From Hyphomonas sp. TMED17 (GTDB lineage: Bacteria; Pseudomonadota; Alphaproteobacteria; Caulobacterales; Hyphomonadaceae), in assembly GCA_002172915.1 (NCBI GenBank), contig NHBW01000002.1:225936-289935 (forward strand): a stretch of DNA of 64,000 nucleotides. The letters are read 5' to 3'. A model generated the notes under the pieces. It was not told the origin of the DNA, did no database searches, and was given only the letters and a program-made list of their open reading frames with translations. Made by a program: the position numbers and the translations under genes. How positions within the stretch are numbered: position 1 is the first letter of the stretch; every line of letters begins with the position of its first letter. This document shows, piece after piece, positions 18,623 through 27,830 of the stretch.

Positions 18623-19366
18623 CTAGAATACACGCGGCCGCTCGGCTTTCTCAACGTGCAGACCACATTCGGTTTTCTCCTGCCCAACCCAGCGTCCCGA
18701 ACGGACATCATTCGGATTTTCTGCGGGTTTCGTGCAGGGCCAGCATCCGATTGACGGAAAGCCTTGATCGACGAGCGGATGGCGCGGGAGTTGGCGGTGC
18801 TGGGAATAGATTTGCACATCTTCCTGTGTCCAGCTCGCCATCGGATTGATTTTGAAGCGACCTGCCGAATATTCGAACGCTTTCAAGTTTAAGCGCGCGC
18901 CGCCATGAAACCGCTTGCGGCCGGTAATCCATGCACCGAAGCCGGCCAGAGCATCGTCGAGCGGTCTGACTTTTCGGATGTCGCAGCATGCGTCCGGGTC
19001 GGAACGCCACAGATTATTCTTGGGATCGCTGGCGAGCCGGTCATTTTCGGACGGACTGATATCCTGAATATTGGTCAGGCCCAGTTTTTCCACCAATGTT
19101 TCTTTGTAATCAAGCGTTTGCGGAAAATGCATTCCAGTTTGCAAAAAGATCACTGGGAGACCGGGATCAATATCTGCAATCAGCGCGAGCATAACCGCAC
19201 TTTCAGCCCCGAAAGACGAGATATAGCAAAGCTCGCCGGCCCATTCTCGAACAATTGACGCACGCAATATGGTTTGCGCCGACGCGCCACGTAATTCAGA
19301 ATTTACACGCTCAAGACGTTCGTCAATCGTCTCGTCCCGAGATATCGATATTTCTGAATACGGCAT
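18623..19366 (-). CDS. cysH: Adenylylsulfate (APS) reductase, [4Fe-4S] type
   Basis: A 247-residue thioredoxin-dependent reductase making sulfite from activated sulfate. The PP-loop-like start SFGAESAVML is present. Cysteine pairs CC (127-128) and CWPC (208, 211) match the [4Fe-4S] ligands of assimilatory APS reductases, which are absent in the E. coli PAPS reductase, so APS is the likely substrate (inference from family knowledge). The catalytic cysteine is in TECGLH, Cys234. Arg motif RKVRPLDDAL is intact. It is downstream of DUF934 by 5 bases in the cysG-cysI operon. Confidence 0.94.
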   Translation of the reverse strand: MPYSEISISRDETIDERLERVNSELRGASAQTILRASIVREWAGELCYISSFGAESAVMLALIADIDPGLPVIFLQTGMHFPQTLDYKETLVEKLGLTNIQDISPSENDRLASDPKNNLWRSDPDACCDIRKVRPLDDALAGFGAWITGRKRFHGGARLNLKAFEYSAGRFKINPMASWTQEDVQIYSQHRQLPRHPLVDQGFPSIGCWPCTKPAENPNDVRSGRWVGQEKTECGLHVEKAERPRVF

Positions 19367-19371
19367 GACAC

Positions 19372-19860
19372 TTATCGTTTCTGTCTGATCCCGAATACGG
19401 CTTCCCGTATATCGGCTGCTTTTTGGTATGACAGCGAAAACTCGTCTAACGCGGCCATGACATCAGATAGATCGGCACGGGTGGTAGAAAAAGTATCAAA
19501 CCCTGAACGGTGCATATAGAGAATCTGATCTCTTAAGACTTCGCCCACCGCCCGGAGTTCGCCTGTATAGGCATAACGACGGCGCAGTAGCTGCGCTTGG
19601 GAGAAGCCGCGACCATCCGCATATTTTGGAAAATCGACTTCGATCAGGTCGAGCTCATCAAGGTAGGGTCGGAGTTTTTCAGGATCATCGGCTGGTGCCA
19701 AACGTACCCCGAGCGCCTTATTCGAGCTGCGTTGCTGCAATCGTTCCGCAAGAAAGCGTTCGAGACCAAGAATGATGTGGCTCTCGTCGCCAAGTGGCGC
19801 GTCGTCCGGCACGTAGGTCCATATGTTGTCGATGATCTGGTTGTTTTTAATCAGCGGCAT
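19372..19860 (-). CDS. DUF934 protein associated with sulfite reduction
   Basis: A 162-residue member of DUF934, a family found next to sulfite reductase in proteobacteria and thought to assist it. Marks are RLAPADDPEKLRPYLDELDLIEVDFPKYADGRGFSQ split over the core, and LLRRRYAYTGELRAVGEVLRDQ. The frame stays open for 89 codons upstream, but that part is antisense-like reading of cysI; the start at 19860 (MPLIKNNQ) matches the family and overlaps the cysI stop by 14 bases, indicating coupling. It may act as an electron-transfer or assembly partner; unproven. Confidence 0.85.
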   Translation of the reverse strand: MPLIKNNQIIDNIWTYVPDDAPLGDESHIILGLERFLAERLQQRSSNKALGVRLAPADDPEKLRPYLDELDLIEVDFPKYADGRGFSQAQLLRRRYAYTGELRAVGEVLRDQILYMHRSGFDTFSTTRADLSDVMAALDEFSLSYQKAADIREAVFGIRQKR

Positions 19861-21505
19861 AAATTGCCTCCTTGAATGGCGCATGGCCGATTCTTTCAAG
19901 TGTATCGATGAAGCGCTCATCCTTCGATGTGCGATGTGAGCGATAGGTTTCGATAATCTGTTTGATCGCCGCTGGAATTTCTTCCTGGGAAAGGGCCTTG
20001 CCAGCGATCTCGCCGATTGCGGCCTTTTCATCCGCCCGCCCGCCGAGGGATATCTGGTAAAATTCCTGACCCTTGCGGTCGACGCCCAATATCCCGATAT
20101 GGCCGACATGATGGTGGCCGCAGGCATTTATGCAGCCGGAAATATTGATGTGCAGTTTCCCGATATCACGCTGATAGGCCGGATCTGCAAAGACTTTCTG
20201 AATGTCCTGACCGACCGGAATGGAGCGGGCGTTTGCGAGATTACAATAATCAAGTCCCGGGCACACGATCATATCGGTAATCAGACTTTCATTTGCGGTC
20301 GCGAGTCCGGCCCGTTGTAGTTGTTGATAAATCGCATGGAGATCATCGATTGCAATATGCGGAAGGACAATATTCTGGGCGTGGGAGACTCTGATATCGT
20401 CGTGTCCAAAGGCTTCAGCGAGATCGGCAATCACCATCATCTGATCGGTCGTGGCATCGCCGGCGAGACCACCAATCGGTTTAAGGCTAACTGTGACACT
20501 AGTATATCCCGCCTGCTTGTGCGGATGTAAATTGACGGCTGCCCATTCGTCAAAATCCGGGTCAGCGACCCTCGCGTCGTTGAACGCCGTTGATTCTAAT
20601 GGCCGCGTTGGCAGTTTGGGGCCTTTGAAATAGGCCGTAATTCGTTCGATTTCATCGCCGGGTAGATCAATTTTTTCATGCGCGCTCTGGGCCGCATATT
20701 CGGCGTCGACAAGGCGACTGAATTCCTCGGCACCGGTCTCTGATACCAGTATTTTAATCCGCGCTTTGTATTTGTTATCGCGGCGTCCGAAGCGGTTGTA
20801 GACCCGCATGACGGCTTCGAGATAGTCGAGAATTTCGCTTTCGGGGACAAAGTCGTTCACTTTGGCCGCGATTACCGGCGTCCGGCCTTGACCACCTCCG
20901 ACATGTACTTCGAAGCCGGTTGTGCCGTCCTGTTGTTTCATGTGAAGGCCAATATCATGCACCCGGATGGCGGCCCGGTCATGAGCGGCGGCGGTAACGG
21001 CAATTTTGAACTTTCTTGGCAGGAACGCGAATTCAGGATGAAATGTGCTCCATTGCCGGATGATTTCGCACCATGGGCGAGGGTCCATTAATTCGTCGGC
21101 GGTCGCGCCGGCGAAATGATCGCTGGTAACATTCCGGATGCAGTTTCCACTGGTCTGGATCGCGTGCATTTCGACATCTGCGAGATCTTGCAGGACGTCG
21201 GGAATGTCTTTCAGCTCGACCCAGTTAAACTGAATATTCTGACGCGTGGTAAAATGCCCATAGCCGCGATCATACTTTTCCGAGATTTCAGCCAGCCGGC
21301 GCAGCTGTGCTGATCCCAATTGTCCGTAGGGAATGGCGACGCGAAGCATATAGGCGTGCATTTGCAGATAAACGCCATTTTGCAACCGTAACGGCTTGAA
21401 TTCATCTTCGGGCAGGCTGCCTTCGATTCTGCGGGCAACTTGTCCGCGGAACTGGCTGACCCTTTCGTTTACGAGTGCGGCATCAAATTCGTCATATCTA
21501 TACAT
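19847..21505 (-). CDS. cysI: Sulfite reductase hemoprotein (siroheme, [4Fe-4S])
   Basis: A 552-residue enzyme of the nitrite/sulfite reductase family, reducing sulfite to sulfide with six electrons. Two ferredoxin-like half-domains (about 45-110 and 320-400) alternate with siroheme/cluster domains. The cluster ligands are Cys415 and Cys421 in CPGLDYC and Cys458 and Cys462 in GCINACGHHH. TSGNCIRNVTSDHFAG lies about 118-133. No CysJ flavoprotein is encoded nearby, so electrons probably come from ferredoxin or another donor; a ferredoxin-NADP reductase lies 3.5 kb away. Placement between DUF2849 and DUF934/cysH supports sulfite rather than nitrite. Confidence 0.92.
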   Translation of the reverse strand: MYRYDEFDAALVNERVSQFRGQVARRIEGSLPEDEFKPLRLQNGVYLQMHAYMLRVAIPYGQLGSAQLRRLAEISEKYDRGYGHFTTRQNIQFNWVELKDIPDVLQDLADVEMHAIQTSGNCIRNVTSDHFAGATADELMDPRPWCEIIRQWSTFHPEFAFLPRKFKIAVTAAAHDRAAIRVHDIGLHMKQQDGTTGFEVHVGGGQGRTPVIAAKVNDFVPESEILDYLEAVMRVYNRFGRRDNKYKARIKILVSETGAEEFSRLVDAEYAAQSAHEKIDLPGDEIERITAYFKGPKLPTRPLESTAFNDARVADPDFDEWAAVNLHPHKQAGYTSVTVSLKPIGGLAGDATTDQMMVIADLAEAFGHDDIRVSHAQNIVLPHIAIDDLHAIYQQLQRAGLATANESLITDMIVCPGLDYCNLANARSIPVGQDIQKVFADPAYQRDIGKLHINISGCINACGHHHVGHIGILGVDRKGQEFYQISLGGRADEKAAIGEIAGKALSQEEIPAAIKQIIETYRSHRTSKDERFIDTLERIGHAPFKEAIYAAD

Positions 21506-21508
21506 GTG

Positions 21509-21841
21509 CTATTTCCCCAAGGTGCTCGACAGCGCCTGTCCTGCTTTGCCATAGGCCACAGTCGGGCCGTTTGAGCGGATATTCTCACGTAGCGTTTCAC
21601 GCCCGCAAATTGCTCCGTCTTCTGTCACTTCCATAAAATATGGATCGGTGACTTTGCTTTCCTGCCCACGTGCCTCGCTTAGTTTGGCTTCGGCGACATC
21701 GCCCACAAAGATCCCCAAATCCCCTGATTTGACGCTCCACGACCCGTCGGGTGTCATCCAGACTGTCTGGCCCGTCTGTGTGTCCCAAGCGGTAATTGCT
21801 TTCGGTGCTTCGGGTTTCAGTTTTGGACGAACCGAGGTCAT
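21509..21841 (-). CDS. DUF2849 protein of the sulfur assimilation operon
   Basis: A 110-residue protein of DUF2849, seen mainly in alphaproteobacterial cysG-cysI operons. Family pattern: KAITAWDTQTGQTVWMTPDG, then DPYFMEVTEDGAICGRETLRENIRSNGP. It overlaps the cysG stop by 4 bases and ends 3 bases before cysI, so it is tightly embedded. Its conserved setting suggests a helper of sulfite reductase or siroheme delivery (inference). No catalytic residues are obvious. Confidence 0.85.
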   Translation of the reverse strand: MTSVRPKLKPEAPKAITAWDTQTGQTVWMTPDGSWSVKSGDLGIFVGDVAEAKLSEARGQESKVTDPYFMEVTEDGAICGRETLRENIRSNGPTVAYGKAGQALSSTLGK

Positions 21842-23256
21842 TGGGCGGACTCCATCACGCGTTGATTTGAGATTGCAGCTGGAATTGCACTGACTTCACC
21901 AATAATCAACAGGGCAGGGCCGATTATGTTGTTCCGGTCGATGGTCTCCGGCAGTGTCGCCAGCGTGGCGAAGGACCGTGTTTCGGTCTGGCAAGTGCCA
22001 TTCTCGATGATTGCAACAGGTGTATCGGCGGCGCGTCCGGCTTCGACCATTGATTTGGCGATCTGTTTCGCGGTGCCAACCCCCATAAAGACAACGACGG
22101 TCTGATTGGGGGCGGCAAGCGCCTGCCAGTTCATATCAGGCATCCCGCCGGTTTTGGCATGGCCGGTAACGAGTGTAACGCTTTGGGCATGATCACGATG
22201 AGTTAATGGCAGACCGGCAGCAGCGGCACAGCCAAGTGCAGCAGATATTCCGGGCGTTACGGCTGCTTCTATTCCGGCGCTATTTAGCGCCTGCAATTCT
22301 TCGCCGCCACGTCCGAAAATAAACGGGTCTCCGCCTTTCAGGCGCACTACCCGCTTGCCGGCCGAGGCTGCGACAATCATCTGCTGGTGAATGTCCTCCT
22401 GCGGCATGGTATGCCGCGACTTTTCCTTGCCGACCGAGACGCGATCCGCGTCCCGACGAATGAGGTCAAGTATGCCGGGACTGACCAGACGATCATAAAA
22501 TACAATATCGGCATTCTGTATTAGCCGGAACGCTTTTAGTGTCAGAAGTTCCGGGTCACCCGGACCGGCGCCGACAATATCAACGCGCCCGAGGCTCCGG
22601 TCGTCGGCGGTAAATTTTGCAAGCAGACGCTGTAACGCAGCGACGGCTTCATCAGTCTTTCCCGCCAGTGCCAGAGCGGCGGCCTCGCCGTGCAGCCCGC
22701 TTTCCCAGAATTGCCGCCGATCTGCGCCATCAGCCAGCGCGGCTGACACGGCGGGACGGAAATCCCGGGCAATCCTCGACAGAGGGCCGAGCGCGGGCGG
22801 GGTGAGCGCCTCAAGATCAGTGCGAACGCGTTTGGCAAGAACCGGAGCCGCGCCGCCTGATCCGACGGCGGCAACGATCTCGCCTCTCTCCATGATTGAA
22901 GGAACGGTAAAATCGCAAAGCTCGGGCCGGTCGACGACATTGATCGGAATTCCGAATTGTCTGGCCCACTCGACAGACTGATCGGTATTTTGTTCATTGC
23001 GGCAGGCTATGATTGCAAATAGCGACCGGTCGAGCGCCTGCCCGGCCATCTCGCGCGGTGCGATCACAATCCGCCCGGCAAATTCTTCGGCGAAGCCGCT
23101 CTCGATTTCATCATCGACGATAACGGTGATCGTTATCGAAGTCTTGTCCAGCAGACGAACTTTTCGGCGTGCTTCTTCGCCGCCACCAAATACGGTGGCG
23201 TGTTTGTCGTCGGTAAAAAAGAAGGCTGGAAATAGCCGCATGAGGTTTAACTCCAA
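21838..23256 (-). CDS. cysG: Siroheme synthase CysG (trifunctional)
   Basis: A 472-residue fusion. The N-terminal part (about 1-200) is the precorrin-2 dehydrogenase/sirohydrochlorin ferrochelatase (FFTDDKHATVFGGGEEARRKV is its NAD-binding start). The C-terminal part (about 220-460) is the SAM-dependent uroporphyrinogen III methyltransferase: VDIVGAGPGDPELLTLKA, RLKGGDPFIFGRGGEE and TPGISAALGCAAAAGLPLTHR. It supplies siroheme to the sulfite reductase encoded next. It is the first gene of a five-gene operon (possibly six with DUF3297). Confidence 0.97.
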   Translation of the reverse strand: MELNLMRLFPAFFFTDDKHATVFGGGEEARRKVRLLDKTSITITVIVDDEIESGFAEEFAGRIVIAPREMAGQALDRSLFAIIACRNEQNTDQSVEWARQFGIPINVVDRPELCDFTVPSIMERGEIVAAVGSGGAAPVLAKRVRTDLEALTPPALGPLSRIARDFRPAVSAALADGADRRQFWESGLHGEAAALALAGKTDEAVAALQRLLAKFTADDRSLGRVDIVGAGPGDPELLTLKAFRLIQNADIVFYDRLVSPGILDLIRRDADRVSVGKEKSRHTMPQEDIHQQMIVAASAGKRVVRLKGGDPFIFGRGGEELQALNSAGIEAAVTPGISAALGCAAAAGLPLTHRDHAQSVTLVTGHAKTGGMPDMNWQALAAPNQTVVVFMGVGTAKQIAKSMVEAGRAADTPVAIIENGTCQTETRSFATLATLPETIDRNNIIGPALLIIGEVSAIPAAISNQRVMESAQ

Positions 23257-23365
23257 AAGATGAGCCGGTAAGGCCTAAATGGTCCTTGAGCCCCCGACTC
23301 TACAAGCGTAAGGCTCTTATTTAAGTGTTTAGAGAAACTATAGTGGTTTTGGGTTAATTATTCTG
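23257..23365. promoter_or_regulatory. Divergent control region cysG / LysR gene
   Basis: The 109 bases between the divergent cysG operon and the LysR-type regulator gene. Such divergent layouts usually hold an autoregulatory LysR operator. A short dyad AAAC-N7-GTTT is visible near 23336-23350, AT-rich and 16 bases before the LysR start. No consensus can be assigned, and regulation of the cys genes by this LysR is inference from position. Confidence 0.35.
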
Positions 23366-24301
23366 ATGACTGAAAATAATGATCGTCTTCCTCCTCTCAA
23401 TGCCTTGCGGGCTTTTGAAGCGGCTGCTCGGCGCTTGTCCTTTACCAAGGCGGCTGAAGAATTGAACGTGACACCCGGTGCGGTATCGCAGCACATCAGG
23501 CAGCTTGAGGATTATGCCGGTACACCCATGTTCAAGCGGACCGGCCGCAGCGTCTTACTGACTGATGCAGCACAAGCATCGCTGCCGCTCGTGCGCGAAG
23601 CCTTTGACCAGATTGCAGAGGCCGGGCGGATTATGCAGGCGCCGGCCCGCAAGGGGCGTGTGATGGTAAGTTCGGCGCCGAGTTTTGCTGCTAAATGGCT
23701 GGCGCCCAGGCTGGAACATTTTCACACGGCACATCCCGAAATTGAGGCGTGGGTCAGTGCAGATAGCGGGCTCACAGATTTTACCACTGCCGATGCCGAC
23801 TTCGCTATTCGATACGGGCGTGGCGACTATGACGGTCTCAAGGTCGAAAAATTGCTTGATGAAACGGTTTTGCCAGTTTGTTCGCCAGATTTGCTGACCG
23901 GAGAGGATGCCATCAGGCGCCCAGAGGATTTGGCAAAACATACGCTGATCCATGATGTCAGCGCCGAGCTGGATCCGTCTTGTCCGGATTGGAATAGCTG
24001 GTTGCAGGCGCGCGGGGTTGCCGATTCTGTTGATGGGCGCCGGGGACCGCGATTTAACCAATCCGCACTGGCAATCGAGGCCGCCGCGTCTGGTCGTGGG
24101 GTGGTGCTTGCGAAAAAGGCAATTGCGGCATCGGATATTGCCAGTGGCAGGCTGGTTGCGCCATTTGCCGATGGTTCGATTAGCGTCGATTATGGCTACT
24201 GGCTGGTCTGGCCCAAGGGGCGGCATTTGAGTGAGGATGTCAGGGCATTTCTGCGCTGGATGAAAGGTGCCGCTGACGAAAGTGAAGTGGCCGGTGTCTA
24301 G
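23366..24301 (+). CDS. LysR-type transcriptional regulator, GcvA-like
   Basis: A 311-residue regulator. The N-terminal winged helix-turn-helix (about 8-68: LPPLNALRAFEAAARRLSFT followed by KAAEELNVTPGAVSQHIRQLE) has the GcvA-group wording. The C-terminal substrate-binding domain spans about 95-300 and includes WVSADSGLTDF and FAIRYGRGDY, also GcvA-like. It is divergent from the cysG-cysI operon, so it may control sulfur assimilation, yet it does not resemble CysB closely. tdk starts 16 bases after its stop and may be co-transcribed. Confidence 0.9.
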   Translation: MTENNDRLPPLNALRAFEAAARRLSFTKAAEELNVTPGAVSQHIRQLEDYAGTPMFKRTGRSVLLTDAAQASLPLVREAFDQIAEAGRIMQAPARKGRVMVSSAPSFAAKWLAPRLEHFHTAHPEIEAWVSADSGLTDFTTADADFAIRYGRGDYDGLKVEKLLDETVLPVCSPDLLTGEDAIRRPEDLAKHTLIHDVSAELDPSCPDWNSWLQARGVADSVDGRRGPRFNQSALAIEAAASGRGVVLAKKAIAASDIASGRLVAPFADGSISVDYGYWLVWPKGRHLSEDVRAFLRWMKGAADESEVAGV

Positions 24302-24317
24302 TCGGGAAGTTTAACGA

Positions 24318-24911
24318 ATGGCGGGCCTATACTTTACATACAGTGCAATGAATGCGGGGAAATCGACCCTGTTGCTGCAAGCGGCGCATAATTACCGGGA
24401 GCAGGGCATGCAGGTTATGCTCTGGACATCGAGTCATCATGGCGACCGGGCGGGTGCCGAAACGGGCCTTATTAGTTCCCGTATTGGCCTGTCGGATACG
24501 GCACACCTGTTTTACCCGACAACCAGTTTCCGGCGCGTGATCGAAATGTTTGACACTGCCGAACTGCCGGCGGCGATTTTTATCGACGAAGCCCAATTTC
24601 TGTCGCAAGCGCAGGTCCGGCAGCTGGCCGAACTTTGTGATCAATATGGCGTCCCAGTTTTGTGTTACGGACTGCGGACTGATTTTCGTGGTATCCTGTT
24701 CGATGGTGCCGCCGAACTATTGGCGATTGCGGATCATTTGCGTGAAGCCCGCACCATATGTCATTGCGGCCGCAAGGCGACGATGAATCTTAGAACAGAC
24801 GGTTACGGCCGGACCATGTCAGATGGTGTTCAGGTGAAAATCTCCAAAGAAGCGTATACGTCGCTGTGCCGCAAGCACTGGCGTGAAGCAATGGAGTCGC
24901 AGGAGGCGTGA
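24318..24911 (+). CDS. tdk: Thymidine kinase (type II)
   Basis: A 197-residue kinase phosphorylating thymidine for DNA salvage. The P-loop YSAMNAGKST lies at 8-17, the Walker B/DEAQ segment FIDEAQFLS about 95, and LCYGLRTDFRG follows. The structural zinc site is represented by CHCGRKATMNLR and a late CRKHW. Size and order match the TK1-like family. It follows the LysR gene by 16 bases; no functional link is evident. Confidence 0.96.
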   Translation: MAGLYFTYSAMNAGKSTLLLQAAHNYREQGMQVMLWTSSHHGDRAGAETGLISSRIGLSDTAHLFYPTTSFRRVIEMFDTAELPAAIFIDEAQFLSQAQVRQLAELCDQYGVPVLCYGLRTDFRGILFDGAAELLAIADHLREARTICHCGRKATMNLRTDGYGRTMSDGVQVKISKEAYTSLCRKHWREAMESQEA

Positions 24912-25044
24912 CCTTACGTGGGATGGCCCGGAATGACGGGGCCTGAAAAAATTTAGAAAAACTAAACTTGCTATTATCCGGCTTGAAAGATTGTTGATTT
25001 ACCTGCACATCCAGATTTTCGAGGAAAAGAGACGGAATTTTACT

Positions 25045-25857
25045 GTGACAGCTAATACATCCGCTATTGTTAAAAAAGTGAATCCAAATGCGCCGACCGT
25101 TGAAACGGTTCTTGGTGTAACCCATTATACAGATCACCTTTTCAAATTCACGATAACGCGACCGCAGAGTTTCCGCTTCCGGTCGGGCGAGTTCATCATG
25201 ATCGGATTACCTAAAGAGGATGGTAAACCGCTCCTGCGGGCATATTCGGTTGCTTCGCCGAATTGGGATGACACGCTGGAATTTTACTCGATTAAAGTCG
25301 CCGATGGTCCGTTAACTTCGAGGCTTCAGAAAATTCGCGAAGGCGATACGGTCCTTCTCGGGCGCAAACCTGTGGGTACGCTGGTGCTGGACGCGCTGAC
25401 ACCAGCCCGCCGGCTGTACATGTTTTCGACCGGGACGGGGTTTGCTCCTTTTGCCAGCCTGTTGCGGGACCCCGATGTATACGAAGCCTATGACGAGGTC
25501 ATTGTCACTCACACCTGTCGCGAAGTTGCCGAGCTGCAATACAGTCAGGAGACCGTAGCAGCGTTTTTGAACGATCCCGACATTGGTGAAATCGGCCGCG
25601 GCAAACTCCGGCTGTACAATAGCTGTACCCGCGAAGACTATCCCCAGCAGGGGCGGATCAGTGATCTGATCCGGTCGCACAAATTATTTGATGATCTTGG
25701 CGTTCCACCACTGAATCCCGATACCGACCGGGCGATGATATGCGGCTCGATTGCGATGACGCAGGAATTGAAGTCGATCATGGAGGAATTCGGATTGAAA
25801 GAAGGCGCCAATTCCGAACCCGCAGACTTTGTTATCGAGCGGGCATTTGTCGGTTAG
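25045..25857 (+). CDS. fpr: Ferredoxin--NADP+ reductase (FPR type)
   Basis: A 270-residue flavoenzyme exchanging electrons between NADPH and ferredoxin or flavodoxin. The FAD motif RAYSVASPNWDD and the PLTSRLQKI segment sit in the first half. The NADP-binding part contains MFSTGTGFAPFASLLRDP and MICGSIAMTQELK, and the chain ends with the bacterial FPR tail DFVIERAFVG. GTG 25045 gives the usual family length; an in-frame TTG at 24991 would add 18 atypical residues. It could feed the ferredoxin-type sulfite reductase encoded nearby (inference). A short intrinsic terminator follows. Confidence 0.93.
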   Translation: MTANTSAIVKKVNPNAPTVETVLGVTHYTDHLFKFTITRPQSFRFRSGEFIMIGLPKEDGKPLLRAYSVASPNWDDTLEFYSIKVADGPLTSRLQKIREGDTVLLGRKPVGTLVLDALTPARRLYMFSTGTGFAPFASLLRDPDVYEAYDEVIVTHTCREVAELQYSQETVAAFLNDPDIGEIGRGKLRLYNSCTREDYPQQGRISDLIRSHKLFDDLGVPPLNPDTDRAMICGSIAMTQELKSIMEEFGLKEGANSEPADFVIERAFVG

Positions 25858-25859
25858 AG

Positions 25860-25879
25860 ACGTCGAAAATCGACGTTTT
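25860..25879 (+). terminator. Probable intrinsic terminator after fpr
   Basis: A 7-bp perfect stem (25860-25866 with 25870-25876) around a 3-base loop, followed directly by three more T residues. It starts 3 bases after the fpr stop. The stem is short and the T-tract weak, and it lies between convergent genes (fpr and aroC). Confidence 0.5.
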
Positions 25880-25932
25880 CGCCCCAGCTATTGGACGGAG
25901 CTCGGCCTTCACTTGTCTGCCCGGACTGGCGC

Positions 25933-27036
25933 CTAGGCGCCGACCTGTCCTCGATGTCTGAGTTTGGCGTCGGCGAGAACACAGGCCAGCATTGCTTCTG
26001 CGACTGGCACCGCCCGAATACCAACGCAGGGATCATGCCGTCCTTTGGTTCGGACATCGATATTTTCGCCGCTCTTTGTTATCGATTTGGTCGTATTCAG
26101 AATTGATGATGTTGGCTTAATCGCCAGTCTCACGATGATATCCTGACCCGTTGAAATTCCACCGGCAACGCCGCCATTATTGTTAGACAGGAATTCAAGA
26201 TTGCCGTCTTGCAGCCGCATTTCGTCGGCATTTTCTTCCCCGCTCAGGCTTGCGGCCCGGAAGCCGGCACCAATTTCGACACCTTTTGCAGCATTGATGC
26301 TCATCATCGCAGATGCAATTTCACTATCGATTTTTCCATATATGGGCGCGCCCCACCCGGCCGGGACGCCGCTGGCACGCACTTCTATGACCGCCCCTGC
26401 CGACGATCCGGCTTTGCGGCGTTCGTCGAGCAGGTTTTCCCATGCCGGAACGGTTTCGTGGTCGGGGCACCAGAATGGATTGTTCTGGGTTTCGTTCCAG
26501 TCCCAATTGTCGCCATTAATGCCAATGTCGCCAATTTGTACGACCGCCCCACCAATGCTGATATCGTTACCGAGCACTTGTCGTGCGACCGCGCCGGCTG
26601 CCACCCGGGCGGCTGTTTCGCGTGCGGAGCTGCGACCACCCCCGCGATAGTCGCGGACGCCATATTTGACGTCATAGCTAAAATCAGCGTGGCCTGGCCG
26701 GTAGCGGTCTTTGATCTCGGAATAGTCTTTGGACCGCTGGTCAACATTTTCGATCAGCATGCTGATTGGTGTGCCGGTACTAACCGGGCCGCCGAATTCT
26801 TCAGAAATCTCGGTATCGTCGAATACACCGGAAAGAATCTTGACCTGATCTGGCTCCTGGCGTTGCGTTACGAAACGGGATGTTCCCGGTCGGCGCTGGT
26901 CGAGGTAGGACTGAATCGTGTCCCGGTCGATACGAATACCGGGCGGGCACCCGTCAATTACACAGCCAAGCGATGGGCCGTGGCTCTCACCCCATGTCGT
27001 GACACGGAACATGTGACCGAAAGTATTATGCGACAT
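25933..27036 (-). CDS. aroC: Chorismate synthase
   Basis: A 367-residue FMN-dependent enzyme, last step of the shikimate pathway. All three family signatures are visible: [18 protein letters not shown] near residue 16, the central [20 protein letters not shown] followed by [20 protein letters not shown], and the C-terminal [19 protein letters not shown]. Length is usual for the short bacterial form. It is divergent from pdxH with an 88-base gap that must hold both promoters. Confidence 0.98.
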   Translation of the reverse strand: MSHNTFGHMFRVTTWGESHGPSLGCVIDGCPPGIRIDRDTIQSYLDQRRPGTSRFVTQRQEPDQVKILSGVFDDTEISEEFGGPVSTGTPISMLIENVDQRSKDYSEIKDRYRPGHADFSYDVKYGVRDYRGGGRSSARETAARVAAGAVARQVLGNDISIGGAVVQIGDIGINGDNWDWNETQNNPFWCPDHETVPAWENLLDERRKAGSSAGAVIEVRASGVPAGWGAPIYGKIDSEIASAMMSINAAKGVEIGAGFRAASLSGEENADEMRLQDGNLEFLSNNNGGVAGGISTGQDIIVRLAIKPTSSILNTTKSITKSGENIDVRTKGRHDPCVGIRAVPVAEAMLACVLADAKLRHRGQVGA

Positions 27037-27124
27037 CTAAGCCTATCCGTATTAAATCTTGTTCTCGGTGTCCTATATAACTTCTTACCAAGTCACAAAC
27101 TTTCAGCCGGATAAATGATAAAAA

Positions 27125-27778
27125 ATGACAGCGATACCTCCATCTCCATCACCGGCCGATTACCAGGCTGAAGATAATCGCCCACGAATTCCGGATATTG
27201 TGGATCCGTTTGCCTTTCTTGAACAATGGCTGGTTGAGGCGAATGCGTCCGAGCCAAATGATTCCAGTGCAGCGGCCTTGGCAACGGTCGATGCCGACGG
27301 ATTCCCTGATGTGAGAATCGTATTGGTCCGGGGGCTCTCAGCCGAAAACGGGCTGAGCTTCTATACGAATTATGATAGCGCAAAAGGCCGCCAGCTAGCC
27401 GAAAATCCGCGCGCTTCGCTCTGTTTCCACTGGAAGAGCTTGCGCCGGCAAGTACGAGTTCGCGGGGCTGTCGAACGGGCTTCCGAGGCGGAGTCCGATG
27501 CCTATTTCAGTCAGCGGGCTGTTCAGAGCCGGATTGCGGCGATTGCGTCGGATCAATCCCGGCCTATGCCTGACCGCGAAGCGTTTGAAGCACGAATGCA
27601 AGAGATTCAGGGCACGTACCATCAGGACTCCGACATTCCTCGACCGGCGCATTGGGGGGGATTTCAACTCAAGCCTGATGTGTTTGAATTCTGGCAAGAT
27701 CAGAAATATCGAACCCATGACCGGCTGCAATTGCAGCGCGGCACAAATGGCTGGTCAAGTCAGCGGCTTTACCCTTAG
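27125..27778 (+). CDS. pdxH: Pyridoxamine/pyridoxine 5'-phosphate oxidase
   Basis: A 217-residue FMN enzyme making pyridoxal 5'-phosphate. FMN and substrate contacts are seen in RIVLVRGLSAENGLSFYTNY, SAKGRQLAENPRASLCFHW and QVRVRGAVERA; the C-terminal dimerisation domain ends in RLQLQRGTNGWSSQRLYP, the normal PdxH tail. It is divergent from aroC. A DUF4345 gene follows 52 bases downstream on the same strand. Confidence 0.97.
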   Translation: MTAIPPSPSPADYQAEDNRPRIPDIVDPFAFLEQWLVEANASEPNDSSAAALATVDADGFPDVRIVLVRGLSAENGLSFYTNYDSAKGRQLAENPRASLCFHWKSLRRQVRVRGAVERASEAESDAYFSQRAVQSRIAAIASDQSRPMPDREAFEARMQEIQGTYHQDSDIPRPAHWGGFQLKPDVFEFWQDQKYRTHDRLQLQRGTNGWSSQRLYP

Positions 27779-27830
27779 TATTTTCAATAAAGCGCTGTGT
27801 ATTATAGGCTGGTCAGGCAGGAGGTCGAGA

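Noticed and set aside
19861..20127. 89-codon N-terminal extension of the DUF934 gene
   Set aside because: It is cysI coding sequence read in another frame; the family start MPLIKN is at 19860.
26209..27114. 301-codon plus-strand open frame antisense to aroC
   Set aside because: Chorismate synthase on the other strand has all family signatures; the antisense translation has no recognisable domain and follows from codon bias.
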